Assembly (NCBI GenBank): GCA_037952775.1
Contig: JBANAY010000001.1
Coordinates: 6,386,001 to 6,450,000, forward strand
DNA from: Clonostachys chloroleuca
Taxonomy: Eukaryota; Ascomycota; Sordariomycetes; Hypocreales; Bionectriaceae
DNA: 64,000 bases
Direction: 5' to 3'
Shown here: positions 13,728 to 26,613 of the stretch, one piece after another
How the letters are laid out: each line of letters begins with the position of its first letter
How positions within the stretch are numbered: position 1 is the first letter of the stretch
Notes under the pieces: generated by a model
What the model was told of the DNA's origin: nothing
What the model saw: the letters and a program-made list of their open reading frames with translations, nothing else
Databases searched by the model: none
Made by a program: the position numbers and the translations under genes

Positions 13728-14279
13728 TCAGTTCCGCTCACCTTTGTTGGCGGTCTCGAGCCCAGTAAAGTTGATCTGAGCATCATCTCTTGCCGCATCC
13801 TCCAACATCTGCACTTCATCTGCCTCCTTCACCGCATCGACGTCGATCCCAGCCTTCAGCTTCCGGGTCGTCAAACGTATCCTCTCTGCCACCTTGCGCA
13901 GGCGTTGGCGCTCCAGCGTAGCCTTCTCTGGAAGCCCGAGCCCCTTCAGAATGCCAATCATCGCTGCCACTCCCGTATTTACACCTGCGAGAATAGATAT
14001 CTGTTTGTTGGTTAAGCCGAGCTGGGCGCCGATAGCGAGGCCAAGGCAAAGGCCGATCTGCGCCATAATCATGAGGAAGAAGATTATAGTAGTAGAGACA
14101 GATACGACCGCAGCTTTACGTTCTTTTGCCAAGACCGTATGGTATATAGATTCGTCATTCGGATTTGAGGACTCGCGGGCATTAGTGTCGCCAACGAGGA
14201 GTTGATAAGTTTCCAGCTGAGATCGGCTAGAAGCGGATGGTATTATGGTTGGAGCTCGTTCAGGGTCAACGGTGTCCAT
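13728..14279 (-). CDS. Fungal SLATT-domain two-TM membrane protein
   Basis: A single-exon ORF of 183 residues. Residues about 57-110 form two hydrophobic segments (..VSTTIIFFLMIMAQIG.. and ..QISILAGVNTGVAAMIGIL) joined by a short turn. They are followed by K-G-L-G-L-P-E-K and a basic helix with L-R-K-V-A-E-R-I and T-T-R-K-L-K-A-G-I-D-V-D. This order (2 TM, 'GxNTxxA', 'KGxGLPEK', then a charged helix) is that of the fungal SLATT family. SLATT domains are known as membrane effectors in bacterial conflict systems; the role of fungal members is not established, and a pore-forming or stress role here is inference. No partner nucleotidyltransferase or SLOG gene is visible nearby. The ATG at 14,279 is the first in frame. 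Confidence 0.75.
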   Translation of the reverse strand: MDTVDPERAPTIIPSASSRSQLETYQLLVGDTNARESSNPNDESIYHTVLAKERKAAVVSVSTTIIFFLMIMAQIGLCLGLAIGAQLGLTNKQISILAGVNTGVAAMIGILKGLGLPEKATLERQRLRKVAERIRLTTRKLKAGIDVDAVKEADEVQMLEDAARDDAQINFTGLETANKGERN

Positions 14280-17200
14280 TGCAAAATAGGCGATTCGCTA
14301 GCTAGGGGATGAGAGAGTGTTTCCTTCTGACGTTTTATGGGCAGATTCTAGGCAAGGTATCTCTAGCCAGCGGGGCCGTAATTAAGACGCGGATGCAGAT
14401 ATATCCTAATATTCTGGCCGAAACCTCCCCTCCCCAGTCTTATAACATCCCCCCAGGCTAGTCAAAGTTACAAGAACTCAAAGGGGATTGCGTATGATCA
14501 AGACTGGGAACGCACCGGAAGATACTAAATACAGGGTGTGTGGGACAGAATGTTAATTAGAGTTATATACTATAAAGTAGAAGGCCAACGATGTATTGAT
14601 AATGACACAATTTATTAAATATATAGCGCCATCAGCTATAAAGGTGGTGGGCAAGTATAAGAGTGTGGTGGGCATGGAGCAAATCTCAATACTAGGCATT
14701 TTGAAATAATTCATAGCTTATAATCAATTATACTAGGCGTTTCCAGGGTGGCGGATAAGTTTCTGTGTACTAGTTATAGTAAAAATTTACTCTTAAACTC
14801 TCGTTGTTTTATGATCTTGCTAGCTTATTTCTCTCTATCAGAATCATGCTGGATAAGATTTCTATAGCTACGTAAGTATTCTTGGGGTTTCAGCTATAAT
14901 ATTCCTAGAGTAGGTTAGACCGCCACTTCAGTGACATTTTAGGTTCGATATACTTTTGTGGTGTGATATGGGCAGTCTCACAGCTTGAAATATTGGAACA
15001 AAACTTAACCATCAGAGTGACCACCAGTCCCAGTAGTAACTAGAAGGTGTATTTAGATCCTACAGTAGACCTTGGTTTTCGTAGCTGCTGGTTTCTTTGC
15101 CTTTATAAAAAGCCCGATATTTGGTACAGTACTGGGGGTGCAGGACCGAAAAGAAGGGCTATTCGCCGCTGATTGGTGGTATCCGTGATTATACTCCTTT
15201 GGCTGTGTGGACTACGAGTTTATGCTAATCTACGGTTGCTTTAGTACGCTTAATAGAGTTTACTTCTATTACGTTTATCCACTTATACTAACTTTCTTTA
15301 CCTAACTTTAGCCGCAGCGTCTATCTACTAAGAACTACTATAAGACGCCAAAATTACTATAAAGCCTAAGGAATATAGCCCGGAAGTATTTCATAGGCGT
15401 GAGGTAAACTAGTAACCAACCTTCGAGTATATTCTTCAACATCCATTTCCTCTATTACGCTATGTCCCAATTATCAAATAAATACACGTCAAGTAGAGCT
15501 ATTAAGAGCGATACAAATCATACGAAGTCAAGCTAGGGTCTTTACTTATAGCTATACTAAGAAGGTCGCGCTATCCACATAAGGATTTTGGTTGGATTCA
15601 TGGCTGGCTTCTACAGACTGTCATGGAGATGAAGTTATATGTGGTTATTTTGAAATATATAAAGTTTTCTTCCTGAAATCTAAGAAGTTAGTAGTATGGC
15701 TACAGCCTACGCGGAATACTAATCAGCTGCTTAACTAGGTTATGCTTTCATTTTCATGTAAGAGGGCTATATAGTTACATTGAGAGATAAGACATTTGTC
15801 GCGTTAGGATGAAAAAATATATATATTGAAATTCGTTGCCTTCACTCCTACTGCACTATAGAAAACTATCTAGCCACAGTTAGTATTATGATAGAGTAGT
15901 AGGCTGATTTTAGCCTAGCGTCTTGGTAACTCTTAGACAATGGTATCATCGACAGGAAAGCGTAGTTCTTGAAAGTTAGGTGCCTTCATTCCCTATATAC
16001 GATCGAGAACAGTCTTCCCAGTAGCGATAATTTTAATTAATTAGTTTATTGGGTTTCTGATAACGTCTTAATAGCTCTTCTACAAGTAGGATCACGGGTT
16101 GTAACTAAGGCTAGCCAGAAGCTTTGATTTCTATCCGAATTTGTGTAATTAGGATATCCTCACATACCAAGGAGGGATATAGCCTCCACTCGATGCCAGT
16201 ATCCCTCATACAAGGGTTATTATGCTCCGGTTTCCCGTTTTCCACCATTTTCCGCCCCTATTCTCTCATCCCACTTCATTACCCCGCCTCTCATACTTTT
16301 TATCCAATATCACCCTATAACAGTCTGGAACGCCGGTGGCGAATAAATCATACTGTTGATTAGGATGCCTCTTTCCTTGCCCCTGAATAACATATGATGA
16401 TGATTACCTCCAGCCAGACCGACAATTACCTAAGGACTGAGCCCCCTGATCTACCGAGACACAATACTTAGAAGTAGGTAGTGGTCGCCAAAATGTGTGG
16501 GCTATATCAGATTGTCTAAGCCTATAGCTACTACTAGAGGCGAATGACATCCAAAGAGGATGGTCCCCTTCATTAACTCGGCCCAAAAGAATTTATCCTT
16601 TTTTTAATACTCGCTATTTCGCCTTTGTACCTGTCGCTCTAGATCCTAATGCTCAGCGTAACTCCACAGAGCTGCTTGCATAACTGTCTCACCTTAGCAA
16701 GGGCCACAGATATCTGAATTTAAGAAGGCGTTCGAGAATGCAGCCACAGCTGCCTTGGTAAGTCATGGCAAATACGGTACGTACCATTACACATCCTTGT
16801 TAAACGCGACAATTCTCCTTATTATCCGTCATTGGACTATTATTAGATAGTTGCAATTGCCTATTATATATCTTGTGAAACAAGGCTAGCATCAGTTCAT
16901 TCTTATAAGAGATTAATTACCTTTTCAGCTGCTTATACACTATTACCCTATCTCTCTTCAAGAGGAAAACTCAAAGACTTCTATTATATCCTCAAATCTA
17001 TGCACATGTTACCCACTGCTTCTATTCACAGAAGAAGTAGGAAAAGCTAATGAAGAACTCTCCCCACAGTTCTAACGCTTGCATGGCTGCAGCCTCTGCT
17101 TCTTTGCTTCATCTCTCGCATTGCTCTGACCATGGTCTTTATACCCTCATCAGCTTATCCTATCTGCTTGAAAATCTCAGAGTAAGCATTAAAAGCCTAA

Positions 17201-19138
17201 ATTATAAACTAAGTCTAACAGATAATAGCGAGATTTAGTTAACGCCTTGAAATTTTCCGAGGCACTGCTGATTATTAACACTTGCAGACCATAGAGTCCC
17301 CGGTTTCGAAGTATAAATAGAGACCCAGAAGCTCCGTCTGCCTTTGTTAATATGTTATTTATATCTCTTAAAGTAGCCTTTATAATGTAAACATCCGCCA
17401 GCCCTCTAATTTAGATACCACAATTATAACAAGTATAGCTCTTATCCCCCTATTCTGTATCGCTGTCCGGAGTTACAAATGAAAATAATTTATAAATAAA
17501 GATTTTATAAGTTATATATTCTATTTCGCTAGCTACTGATCAGAAGCTGGTAATAAGATTAACTTTTATCTTAAACTTAACTATATCTGCTCTTTTTTTA
17601 GGTCTAGCTGTATATAAACTTTTCGATAGAGGTCTAGAGATTATATAGGCCCTGCTCTTTATTACTTATCTTAGTACTACTTTATATTTTATAGTAGCTT
17701 ATAGTTTTTAAGTATAGCTAGGGATAAGTAATAGATATTGAGGTTTATAATATTCAGTATCAGTATTACCTTAGCCTCTGGAACTGTAACTTTACCTGCT
17801 TTATTCAGTTATAATAAGATTTATTTTACCTTATAAAATTACCTCTACCTCTTTTATCTGGTAGTTAGTATATTACAGCTCTTATAAATATATTATATCT
17901 TATGTATTACTCTATTAGTAATGCTCAATATTCGTAGAATTTATTTAAATTTACATCTATACCAGCGGAATCCCTGGAGCTCCAGCTAGTAGGGCAATAA
18001 TTCGGGGTATTAATGAGATCTAGTACATTACTACCCAATATCGAGGTAATAACGTATGGTAAAGGACCTCTTTATTGAAATTTATGCCTTATGGTGCTAA
18101 TAAATAATAGAAAAGCAGTATAAACGAGCGACTTGAGTAATTCAATGCATAAAAGACGACCGGCGGTGGGCAGTTGTATGAATGAATTATATCAATTTGC
18201 TAGCCTGGCTTGCGACAACCTAACCTATTCCTTATTGGTTGGGATATACCCTATCGCTGTATTCGGATTCACTGTGACTATCTAGAGCTAAGGCAAGCGA
18301 GACTATATGGTAAAATATCCAACATTCAACATAAGACAATCAGGGTACGTAGAGTCAGGCGCAAAACCAGTAGCATATCACGAGGGCGGCACTTGGTACT
18401 TGTTTCTCGCTGCTTTTGTTTCCCCAACGTGTTGGCCGTGATAAAGAGCCAACGAACTGCCGAGTTTCTATGACCTTCCATCTATGTAGTCACGTGACAT
18501 GCTCAATTTATGACAGAGTTCAAAGGAGCTATTCATGGGGCTATTCACATCCTGGTGCATTAAAGTATGCAGAAATTTATTCATGAAACTAAGGTGCCTT
18601 TATTCCTACCTGGTGACCGAGAACAGTCTTGCATCACATGTGTGGTGATATCATTAAGGACTATACTCGATACCGAAAAGTCGTTATATTCACAACGCGC
18701 GTTTTGGTTTTGAGCTCAGCGTGGTGGCGTTAGATATTCCAGCCGCAGATAGCTTTGGTTCAAGGTTTAAACCTAATATTAGCCCTTGTGACGTTGATTA
18801 ATCCGTGGCTTTCGCGGAGGTGTAACGCCTCATTCCCAACGCCTCGCGTCGGTAAGAAACTCGATCAAGAATAAGCCAACGATAACGACTATGTCGATTA
18901 GAGGTGCACAACAACAATAGTGGTAATAGCTTATGTTAATCACTAGATCCACGCAATTGTTTCATCACATTGATCAAGCGAGCAAACTGGGAGCTTGAAG
19001 CCCAAACTCTCACAAACCATGGAATTCATAATCTCACGATGCAATATCTCTAGTTGAAATCATGGTGAAAGACGTTTGATTTGGTGAAAAATAGTGAATA
19101 ATTGCGCCTTAAATCGCAAACTACAGACACAATTCACC
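14280..19138. other. Gene-poor stretch, no supported gene
   Basis: Mixed-composition DNA with patches of RIP-like AT enrichment (14,540-14,800 and 17,400-17,950). The longest ORFs (79 codons at 16,124, 62 at 17,050, 87 at 18,210) are short and featureless. A diverged dispersed repeat with core GGTGCCTTYATTCC..CGAGAACAGTCTT occurs at about 15,979-16,014 and 18,593-18,630, with a weaker copy near 15,837. Probably long-decayed repeats plus the 3' flank of the nuclease fragment. Confidence 0.45.
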
Positions 19139-19450
19139 TCACAGCTCTCCGGCCCTCGGGTTTCTCTTCTTCCTTATGGCCACTTCATGAGCAACAGCGT
19201 CAAGCCAAGCTCGTGCGACTTGCTTCTCGACGACTGGTCCAGCTTTGTCATAATACATACCGTTGAGCTGGTGATCCTCAATCTCGCTCGGTCCAAGACC
19301 CGGTGGGAATACTACGAACTATCAGTTGAAATAGATGGGAATTGCGGGTATAGGAATGCTCTTACCATGGGAGCATACAAGCTGATTCGCTTCCTGAGAC
19401 CAAAGTATTATAGTTCTATTGGGATTAGTAAAATCAAACCCTATTATTAA
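19139..19450 (-). pseudogene. 3' fragment of an S1/P1-type nuclease gene
   Basis: On the minus strand an exon (about 19,366-19,420) encodes ..LWSQEANQLVCSH. A 54-nt intron (19,312-19,365, GTAAGA...TTCGTAG, with a CTGAT branch-like site) joins it in frame to a last exon of 56 codons (19,139-19,311) that contains NGMYYDKAGPVVEKQVARA and ends in TGA. W-x-(Q/N)-E-(A/S)-N...VC and the final YY-x(5)-P-V-(I/V)-E-x-Q-(I/V)-A-(R/K)-A helix are typical of the C-terminus of fungal S1/P1 zinc nucleases. The usual signal peptide and the metal-binding His/Asp residues are absent, because sequence upstream of 19,450 is RIPed retrotransposon. The surviving codons look undamaged, so the truncation was structural and not caused by RIP. 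Confidence 0.65.
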
Positions 19451-20856
19451 TTCCGTAATATATTCTAGTAGAATATATTAAAATTTAGTAGATAAATTTC
19501 TATACTAAGAAAAGGTAGGGGGTAAGATATATAAAGTAGAATATATTAATTAATTAGTTAATACTTTTTACTACTCTATAGAAAATAGTTATAAAATTAT
19601 ATTAGAATTATTATAATTATAAAATATAAATTTACTAATAGATTAATTTACTAGCTATATAAAGTAAAAAGATACTTTTATAAATTTATATTAGAATTAA
19701 TAAAAATTAAATTTTTATTAAATATTAGAAGAATAGAATAATTTTTTAATAACTAAAAATACTATTATAAAAAATAAAAATAATAATTCTAAATAATAAG
19801 TAGATATAGTAGTTATAGTTTTAATAGTATTATAACTTAATATAATAAGAAATTTATTCTAATAAGAACTAAGATAAATAATATAAATCTTAGAGTAGAT
19901 ATAGAAATAGAAATAGCTTATAAATATATTTTTAATATTAATTAATTAGAAATAACTAATAAAAGAATAATAATAAAAATATAAAATTAAATATAATTAA
20001 TAATAAAAAGAAATAGAAAAACTATTTATAGAATTTAAAATAAAGCTATTAAAATATAGCTAATAGGATTATAAAATCTCTATTATTAAAAAAAACAAAA
20101 ATTAATTTTTATCAATTATATAATCTTATAGAACCTTAGTTATAAATACTCTATAAATATATTAATAATATATTAATAAAAGATTATATATAACTATTAA
20201 CTTTATCTATAAAATATTCTATAATATTTATACTAAAGAATAATAATAAACTCTATTTAATTATTAATTACTAATAGCTAAATAAGATTATATATAAAGA
20301 TAGAATACTCTTACTATTAATTATAAAGTTTAGAGATTAGTTATAGAATATTATACTAGATCTAAAGAGAGTTTATAATTTAATATAAATTAAGAAAAGA
20401 AATAAATAGAAAATAATATTTAAAATAAAGTTTAGTTTCTATAAGTATTTTATTATACTCTTTAGACTAATAAATATATCTATAATATTCTAATAAATAA
20501 ATAATTAAATATTTTAAAAATATTTCAATATCTTTATAATTATCTATCTTAATAATATTTTAATATTCTCTAATAATTTAGAAATATATAAAGATTATAT
20601 ATATAAGATATTATAGAAGCTATAAAATATAAATTTTCTTATAAAACTAAAGAAAAGTTATTTCTATATAAGAAATTAACTTTTTAGAATATACTATTTA
20701 ACTAAATAAAATATAAATAGAATTAAATAAGATTAATAGAGTTAATAGTTAGAAAATATTAAAAACTATTAAGAAAATATAAATCTTTTTTAGATTTATT
20801 AATTATTATTAATAATTTATTAAAAATTATAGAAAAATTACTATACTATAATAGTT
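19451..20856 (+). mobile_element. RIP-degraded Ty3/gypsy fragment (protease to reverse transcriptase)
   Basis: From about 19,590 the plus strand follows the intact element from about 29,310 (after the protease) through the reverse transcriptase (up to about 30,640), with nearly every C in CA/CG and every G in TG/CG changed to T or A. All frames are closed. The left edge cuts the nuclease gene; the right edge meets LTR fragments. Confidence 0.75.
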
Positions 20857-20945
20857 AGATTAACTTATACTAAATAGAGTCTAGAGTAGATTAGAATTAA
20901 ACTAATTAGAGTATTATTCTAAATAATATAATATTATAAATTTAA
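20857..20945 (-). repeat. RIPed gypsy LTR fragment, inverted
   Basis: Reads as the reverse complement of the 3' part of the gypsy LTR (the counterpart of ..CTACCCTAGACCC..CCAGTGTAAGTC in the intact copy). It is truncated on its right side and is followed within a few tens of bases by an LTR in the opposite orientation. Confidence 0.6.
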
Positions 20946-20964
20946 CTAATATATACTACTATAT

Positions 20965-21300
20965 ATAGACCCTACTTTTTTCCTCTAATTATAACTAGAT
21001 TATCTAGATCTTATAATAATTCTTATAATCCTTAACTCAGGATTATTATTAAGCCTTAATAATCCCTTAGTATATATATATATTTATTTTACTAGATAGA
21101 ATACTCTTTTAGATAGTTATTAATATAATTATCTATATATCTATTATTACTAGCTTTATAATACTTATATATTAATAGTAACTTATATTATATAGTATAA
21201 GATAACCTGATTATACTACTTAGAATAATACTCTAATTAGTTTAACCCTAACCTACCCTAGACCCTGTTTAGTATAAGTTAACTAATTATTATAATAGTC
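20965..21300 (+). repeat. RIPed gypsy LTR
   Basis: Aligns with the R-U5 part of the intact LTR (TATATATA run, ..TAGATAGAATACTC.., ..CTACCCTAGACCC.., ..AGTATAAGTTAAC) and with the copy at 10,560-10,915, including that copy's distinct U3. It is mutated throughout by C-to-T and G-to-A. The left edge is uncertain. Confidence 0.7.
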
Positions 21301-24300
21301 TAAGTATTATATTAATATAGGAAAAGTATTTAGTATACTAGTAGATTATATTATTTATCTTACTTCTATCTATATATAAATCTCCTCTAACCTAGTAAGT
21401 AAGATAGAAATATATTAATATATAGTACTACTCTTAATACCCCCTTAGTTAACCTTACTCCTAAGCTATTACTATACTGTTTTATTATTATCTAGATTAA
21501 TCTCCTATCTATCTACCTCTAGAAGCTCTTCTATAATAGTAGTTACTTATCCTAGTATAAACTAGAGCCTAATAGTATATACTTCTATAATTAGCTTAGA
21601 ATATAAGTATTCCTATCCCTTTACCTCTTAGAACTACCCCCTTCCCCTCTAATAGCTCTCTATTATCTATATATCTCCTATAGTAGTCTATATTAGAAGT
21701 AACTACTAAACCTCTCTATCCTCTTCCCTTAGAAGTATACCTACTTTACTAATCTAATCTATTCTAAAAGATTAATCCCTTATTTACTCTCTAGTAAATA
21801 GTATAACCTAATACTATAATTATTCTCTCTATATAAGAAGTATTAGTCTATCTATTATACTAGCTGCTGCTAGAAGTACTCTACTTTCTCTATATCCTTC
21901 CTAACCTACTTAGCTCTATAGTATATTACTAATATACTCTATTACTACTACTATCTAAATATTCCTTATATACTTATTATTCCCTCTTCCTCTCTATTAT
22001 CTAACCCTGGCCCTTTTAATTACTTAGTACTAGTATATATATTATATACTGCTTTACCTACTTTATATAGCTCTAGCTCTAATCTATCTATTACTTTATT
22101 TAGCAGGAGATATTAGTAGCTTAATCTTTATATAAATATAAGTATATATATATTTATACCCTTCTATATTACTCCTCCTAACCCTCTATCCTCTATTATT
22201 TCTCTTAGATTAATAAGAATAGCCTAATTTACCTATTTATCCTGCTCTACTTACCTGCTCTTCTATATATAGTTCTAGAGCTATTATAGGAGCTCTATAT
22301 ATAATACTATCTGTATATTTAGTATATTAATCCCTAACCCTAGTATATTTATTACTATAATTAGCCTACCTTATTTCTTCTACTACTATAGCTTCTCTAC
22401 TTTTATCTTCTATATCCTAATCTTACTATAGAAGATATTATATCTAAGTACTACTCTGACCCTCTTTATAGCTATAATTATCTATATATAGATAATTATA
22501 TAATCTGGGTTTACTTATACCTCCTACTATACTATTATCCTCCTAGCCTAATTAAGTCTGGATATATTATTATTACTTTCTTTCTTATTACTTCTACTAC
22601 CCTACTATATTTCTAGCTCTACTACTAAGTATATAATATTCTTCTACTATATTAGGTTATAGTATATATATATATAGTACCTTATAATCTATACCCTGTA
22701 GAAGAATATATTCTCCTCTCTTAGCAGGAGTATTACTATTAGAAATACTAGCTATACCCCTTATAACTATAAGATCCCTCCTAGTACTACTAATACTAGT
22801 TAGAACTACCTAGTACTATTTAGAACTATATAGTATTTATTTATAACTACCTAGTCTAGTAGCTACTATATCTATAGCTACTAGATAAAGTTCTAGAACC
22901 TCTTTATAATTACTAACTTAGATATTATAAATACTAGACTAGTAATCTGGTTTAGCCTCTAGCTCTACTATATATATATTAAGATCCTAGCTTTCTTATA
23001 CCTCTTATATATATCTATATATAGTATAATAAGTAGTATAATAACTACTATTACCCTATTCAGAGAGTAGTATACTAATAGTATAAATATTAAGCTCTTA
23101 CCCCTATCTATACCTATAATATATACTACTAAGCTAGTTCTTACTATAATTATTTAAATTATCTTCTCCTGCTAGCTCTAGAATACTATATCTAGCTCTA
23201 GTATTACCTAGAGCTGCTTATATATAGATACCTATTATAGCTAGTAGAAGTACTAGTACTAACTGTTCTTATATTATAGCTCTACTGCTTCTAGTATCTG
23301 CTTTACCCCTCTAGCTATTACTTATCTTCTCTTATATATATTAAACCCTATTAAGTAATATTACTACTAGCTAGTCTACTTAAACTTAATTTACTACTAT
23401 ATTATTCTGAATATTAGCTACTAGAGCTCTTATATATATATTATATTAGTAATATAGCTCCTATACTCTATCTAGAGGTTTAGTATATTATCTAATATAG
23501 CTCTATTAATATTATCCTCCTCCTTATCCTCTAATATTTTAGTATCCTCTTCTATATAGAAAGCCTTATTTAGATAGTAGTTAGTAATAATAATAGTAAT
23601 ATATTACTAGCTAATAATAGTAAGCTTAACCCCTATATACTATTTACTATACTACTGGAGAATCTATTATATATAATCTAATAATTATACTAACTCAGGC
23701 TCTAGTACTATCTATATAGATCTATCCGGATTAACTATTTTAATTATCTTATCTACCTAGAGAAATATACTAAGTCTACTGCTATAATACCTAATAATAT
23801 CCTATACCTTCTGCTAGAATAGTAAAACTAACTATATATACTATACTAGTAGAGAACTAACTATATATAGTAGATAGTAGTAGATTACTTTATTATAACT
23901 ACTAATTCAGATATTCTTATAGTATACTATTATAAAGAATACTATACTCTAGCTATAGAAGATATTATAGAGCCTACTATTAGCTATATTCTATATCTAT
24001 ACCCTACTAATCTCTATTATATTTACTAATATTAATAGTATATATATTAGTAAGAATATTTACTCCTGAAACTATAGTAGTATATTAGTATATTAGTAAA
24101 TAGTACTTTATTTAAATAGATACTCTTTATTATTAGTATTTATATTAATCTATATCTTCTAGAGTAGTATAAACTATATAAGCTATTTAAATACCTAGCT
24201 ATCCCCTGCCTATAATTATATATTATACTAGTCCTATAGAAATAAGTACCTAGTTATATTATTCTACTAGTTATTCTTAATCTACTCCTACCTAATCTCA

Positions 24301-26169
24301 GAGAGTCTATCTACTATACCTATTAGGTTTAGTATAAGTACTCTAAATAGTTTCTTTACCTCTTATATAAGTATATATAGTATCTCTACTAGCTATAGTA
24401 TTTAGAACTAGATTATCTAGTAGCTTATATAGTTATCTAACTACTTAATACTACTACTACCTAGTATATTATATTAGATATTTATTCTGTATACTTATAC
24501 TTTAAATATCTAGTCTAGTAGTATTAGCTTAGCTATAGGCTCTCTATATATTTATACTATAAACTATACTATCTTAGAGTATAGTATATAGAATATACTC
24601 TCTATCTTCTTATATATATTATCTATATCTAATACCTATAAGTACTAGATTATCTATATCTCCTGCTTATAGTATAACTAGTATAGTATAAGTATCTATA
24701 CTACCTTAATAATAGCTAAGTAAATCTATATATAGTTAAATATAGATTCCTACTCTCTATCTTTCTAAATATCTATAATAGCTAAGCTATTTATTAGTAT
24801 ATTTTAATATATATCTCCCTTTAGTATATAATTAAACTAGCTAATTATTATAGTAAGATATAGATTCTATTTATTCTAGCTAGATTAATTATCCTATTAC
24901 CTAGACTTACTAGATATAGCCTCTATAAATTAATCCTAATAATTATCTTATACTAATATAAAGATAAAGAGCAGTTACTTATTATTAGCTATCTTATCTG
25001 TATAATATATAATATATAGTAGCTATTAGAATATACTATTATACTACTTCTATATATTCTCCTCTATTCTACTATTAAATAGCTAATTCAGCTTTCCTTC
25101 TAAAGTAGTTTAAACTACCTTAAATAATATAGCTTTATCTATTTTAGTAGTTATTATAGTTACTTATATCTAGTTAAGTATATACTCTATTATCTTCTAT
25201 ACTAACTATAGTACTATCTCCTCCTCCTAGATATTCTATCTTATATTATAGAGCTTAGTAATAGATAGCCCCTATAGATATATTACCTAGCTAATAAACT
25301 TAAGCTATCTATTAGATTTAAGCTAATTATCTCTGACTTAAATTATTATCTATATCTCTTATACTTTCTTAGCTATCTCCTCCTTAAAGAGCTTTTATAC
25401 TCTTTCTATAGCTGATTTAGATTATAGATTATTAATAGGACTAGTAGTCTCTCTAGCTATATTAATTTAGAACTAGCTGCTTCTAGCCCTTTAAGAAAAG
25501 AACTACTAGTAATATATACTGCTTATCTATAGCTAATTATAAGCCTCTACTGCTTTCTTCCTAATATTACTCTCCTTCTACTAGCTACTATTCTAATTAT
25601 ACTCTTTCTATAAATAAGTATATATTCCTTACTCTATATAGGTAATATACTAATATATCTAGTATTATAGACTATTAGTTATAGATAGAGAGATATATAG
25701 TACTAGCTCTATAATATATATTAGTAGTAGATAGTAGTATAGTTCCTCTTAATCCTAAATAAGTCTATTAATAGCTTATATAGCTATCTTAATTTCCTTT
25801 CTCTGGGTTAATATAAATAATAGATATTAAGCTCAGAGGTAAGATTCTATTTCTTTACTAATATAAGTATATTAGTACTACTTATAGATAATAAATAGAT
25901 ATTATATAAGATAGATAAATAGTTCTATTATATTTAGTATAATACTATAGATTATATAATATTAAGATTAAATATATTAATAGAATAGGTTTTAAAGGTA
26001 GTAGATAGTATAGATAAGGATTTTAATAAGGCCTAGTTTAACTAGGCTTTTAGTTAAGGCTTTACTAAGATATTAGGTAAATAATATTCCTAGTAGGAAT
26101 ATTAGAAATATTAATTAAATACTAGGTAAATAGATATTTTTTATAGGGTAATCTAAATTTCTAACTAAT
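21301..26169. mobile_element. RIP-degraded repeat of unidentified class
   Basis: About 4.9 kb with almost no CA, TG or CG. The plus strand is rich in CTA, CCT and TCC words, so most surviving C is on this strand. It is similar in style to 33,633-34,727 on the far side of the intact gypsy, and together they probably form one older element split by that insertion. Minus-strand reading around 23,400-23,620 gives an acidic, partly open stretch, but no transposon domain can be named. Confidence 0.5.
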
Positions 26170-26548
26170 TGTTACGAACAACCCCTGCGTCACCCAACCG
26201 GACCACCCTTAGTCATCACGCGTGGTCACGTGCAGCCAAAACGATATGGTTGATATCCCACATATCAACCATAACGCCAGTCGATCATCAACGATATGGA
26301 CCATATCGTACATATCACCCTAGTATATATACACATTCATTTCACTAGATAGAACACTCTTTCAGACAGTTATCAATAACATCGTCTACGCATCTATTGT
26401 TACTAGCTCCACAATACTCGCACATTGACAGTGACTAGCATTGCACAGCCTAAGACAACCTGATCGCGCCACTCAGAACAACGCTCTGATTGGTTTAACC
26501 CCGACCTACCCTAGACCCCCGTCCAGTGTAAGTCATCCAACCGTCACA
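26170..26548 (+). repeat. 5' LTR of the intact gypsy element
   Basis: 379 bp, TGTTACGAACAACC ... CCGTCACA, with no difference seen from the 3' copy. It contains a short inverted motif set (ATATGGTTGATAT / ATATCAACCAT near 26,248-26,275) and a TATA box. Confidence 0.95.
26324..26377 (+). promoter_or_regulatory. LTR TATA box and predicted transcription start
   Basis: TATATATA at 26,324-26,331 lies about 37-44 bp upstream of AGTTATCAAT (26,368-26,377). That decamer is exactly complementary to the primer-binding site after the LTR. In Tf1/sushi-type elements the first bases of the transcript act as primer, so transcription is predicted to start at or very near 26,368. Confidence 0.6.
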
Positions 26549-26549
26549 C

Positions 26550-26559
26550 ATTGATAACT
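26550..26559 (+). promoter_or_regulatory. Self-priming primer-binding site (PBS)
   Basis: ATTGATAACT, two bases after the 5' LTR, is a perfect reverse complement of AGTTATCAAT at 26,368-26,377 inside the LTR. No tRNA 3'-end match (..TGG start) is seen. This fits RNA self-priming as described for Tf1 and related chromoviruses. Confidence 0.65.
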
Positions 26560-26613
26560 CTTGTTCAGCCGATTACCTTGTCTCAATCGCTGTGCAATAA
26601 CGAAGAAGACATC

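Noticed and set aside
18210..18473. 87-codon ORF in the gene-poor island
   Set aside because: No domain and no coding-like composition.
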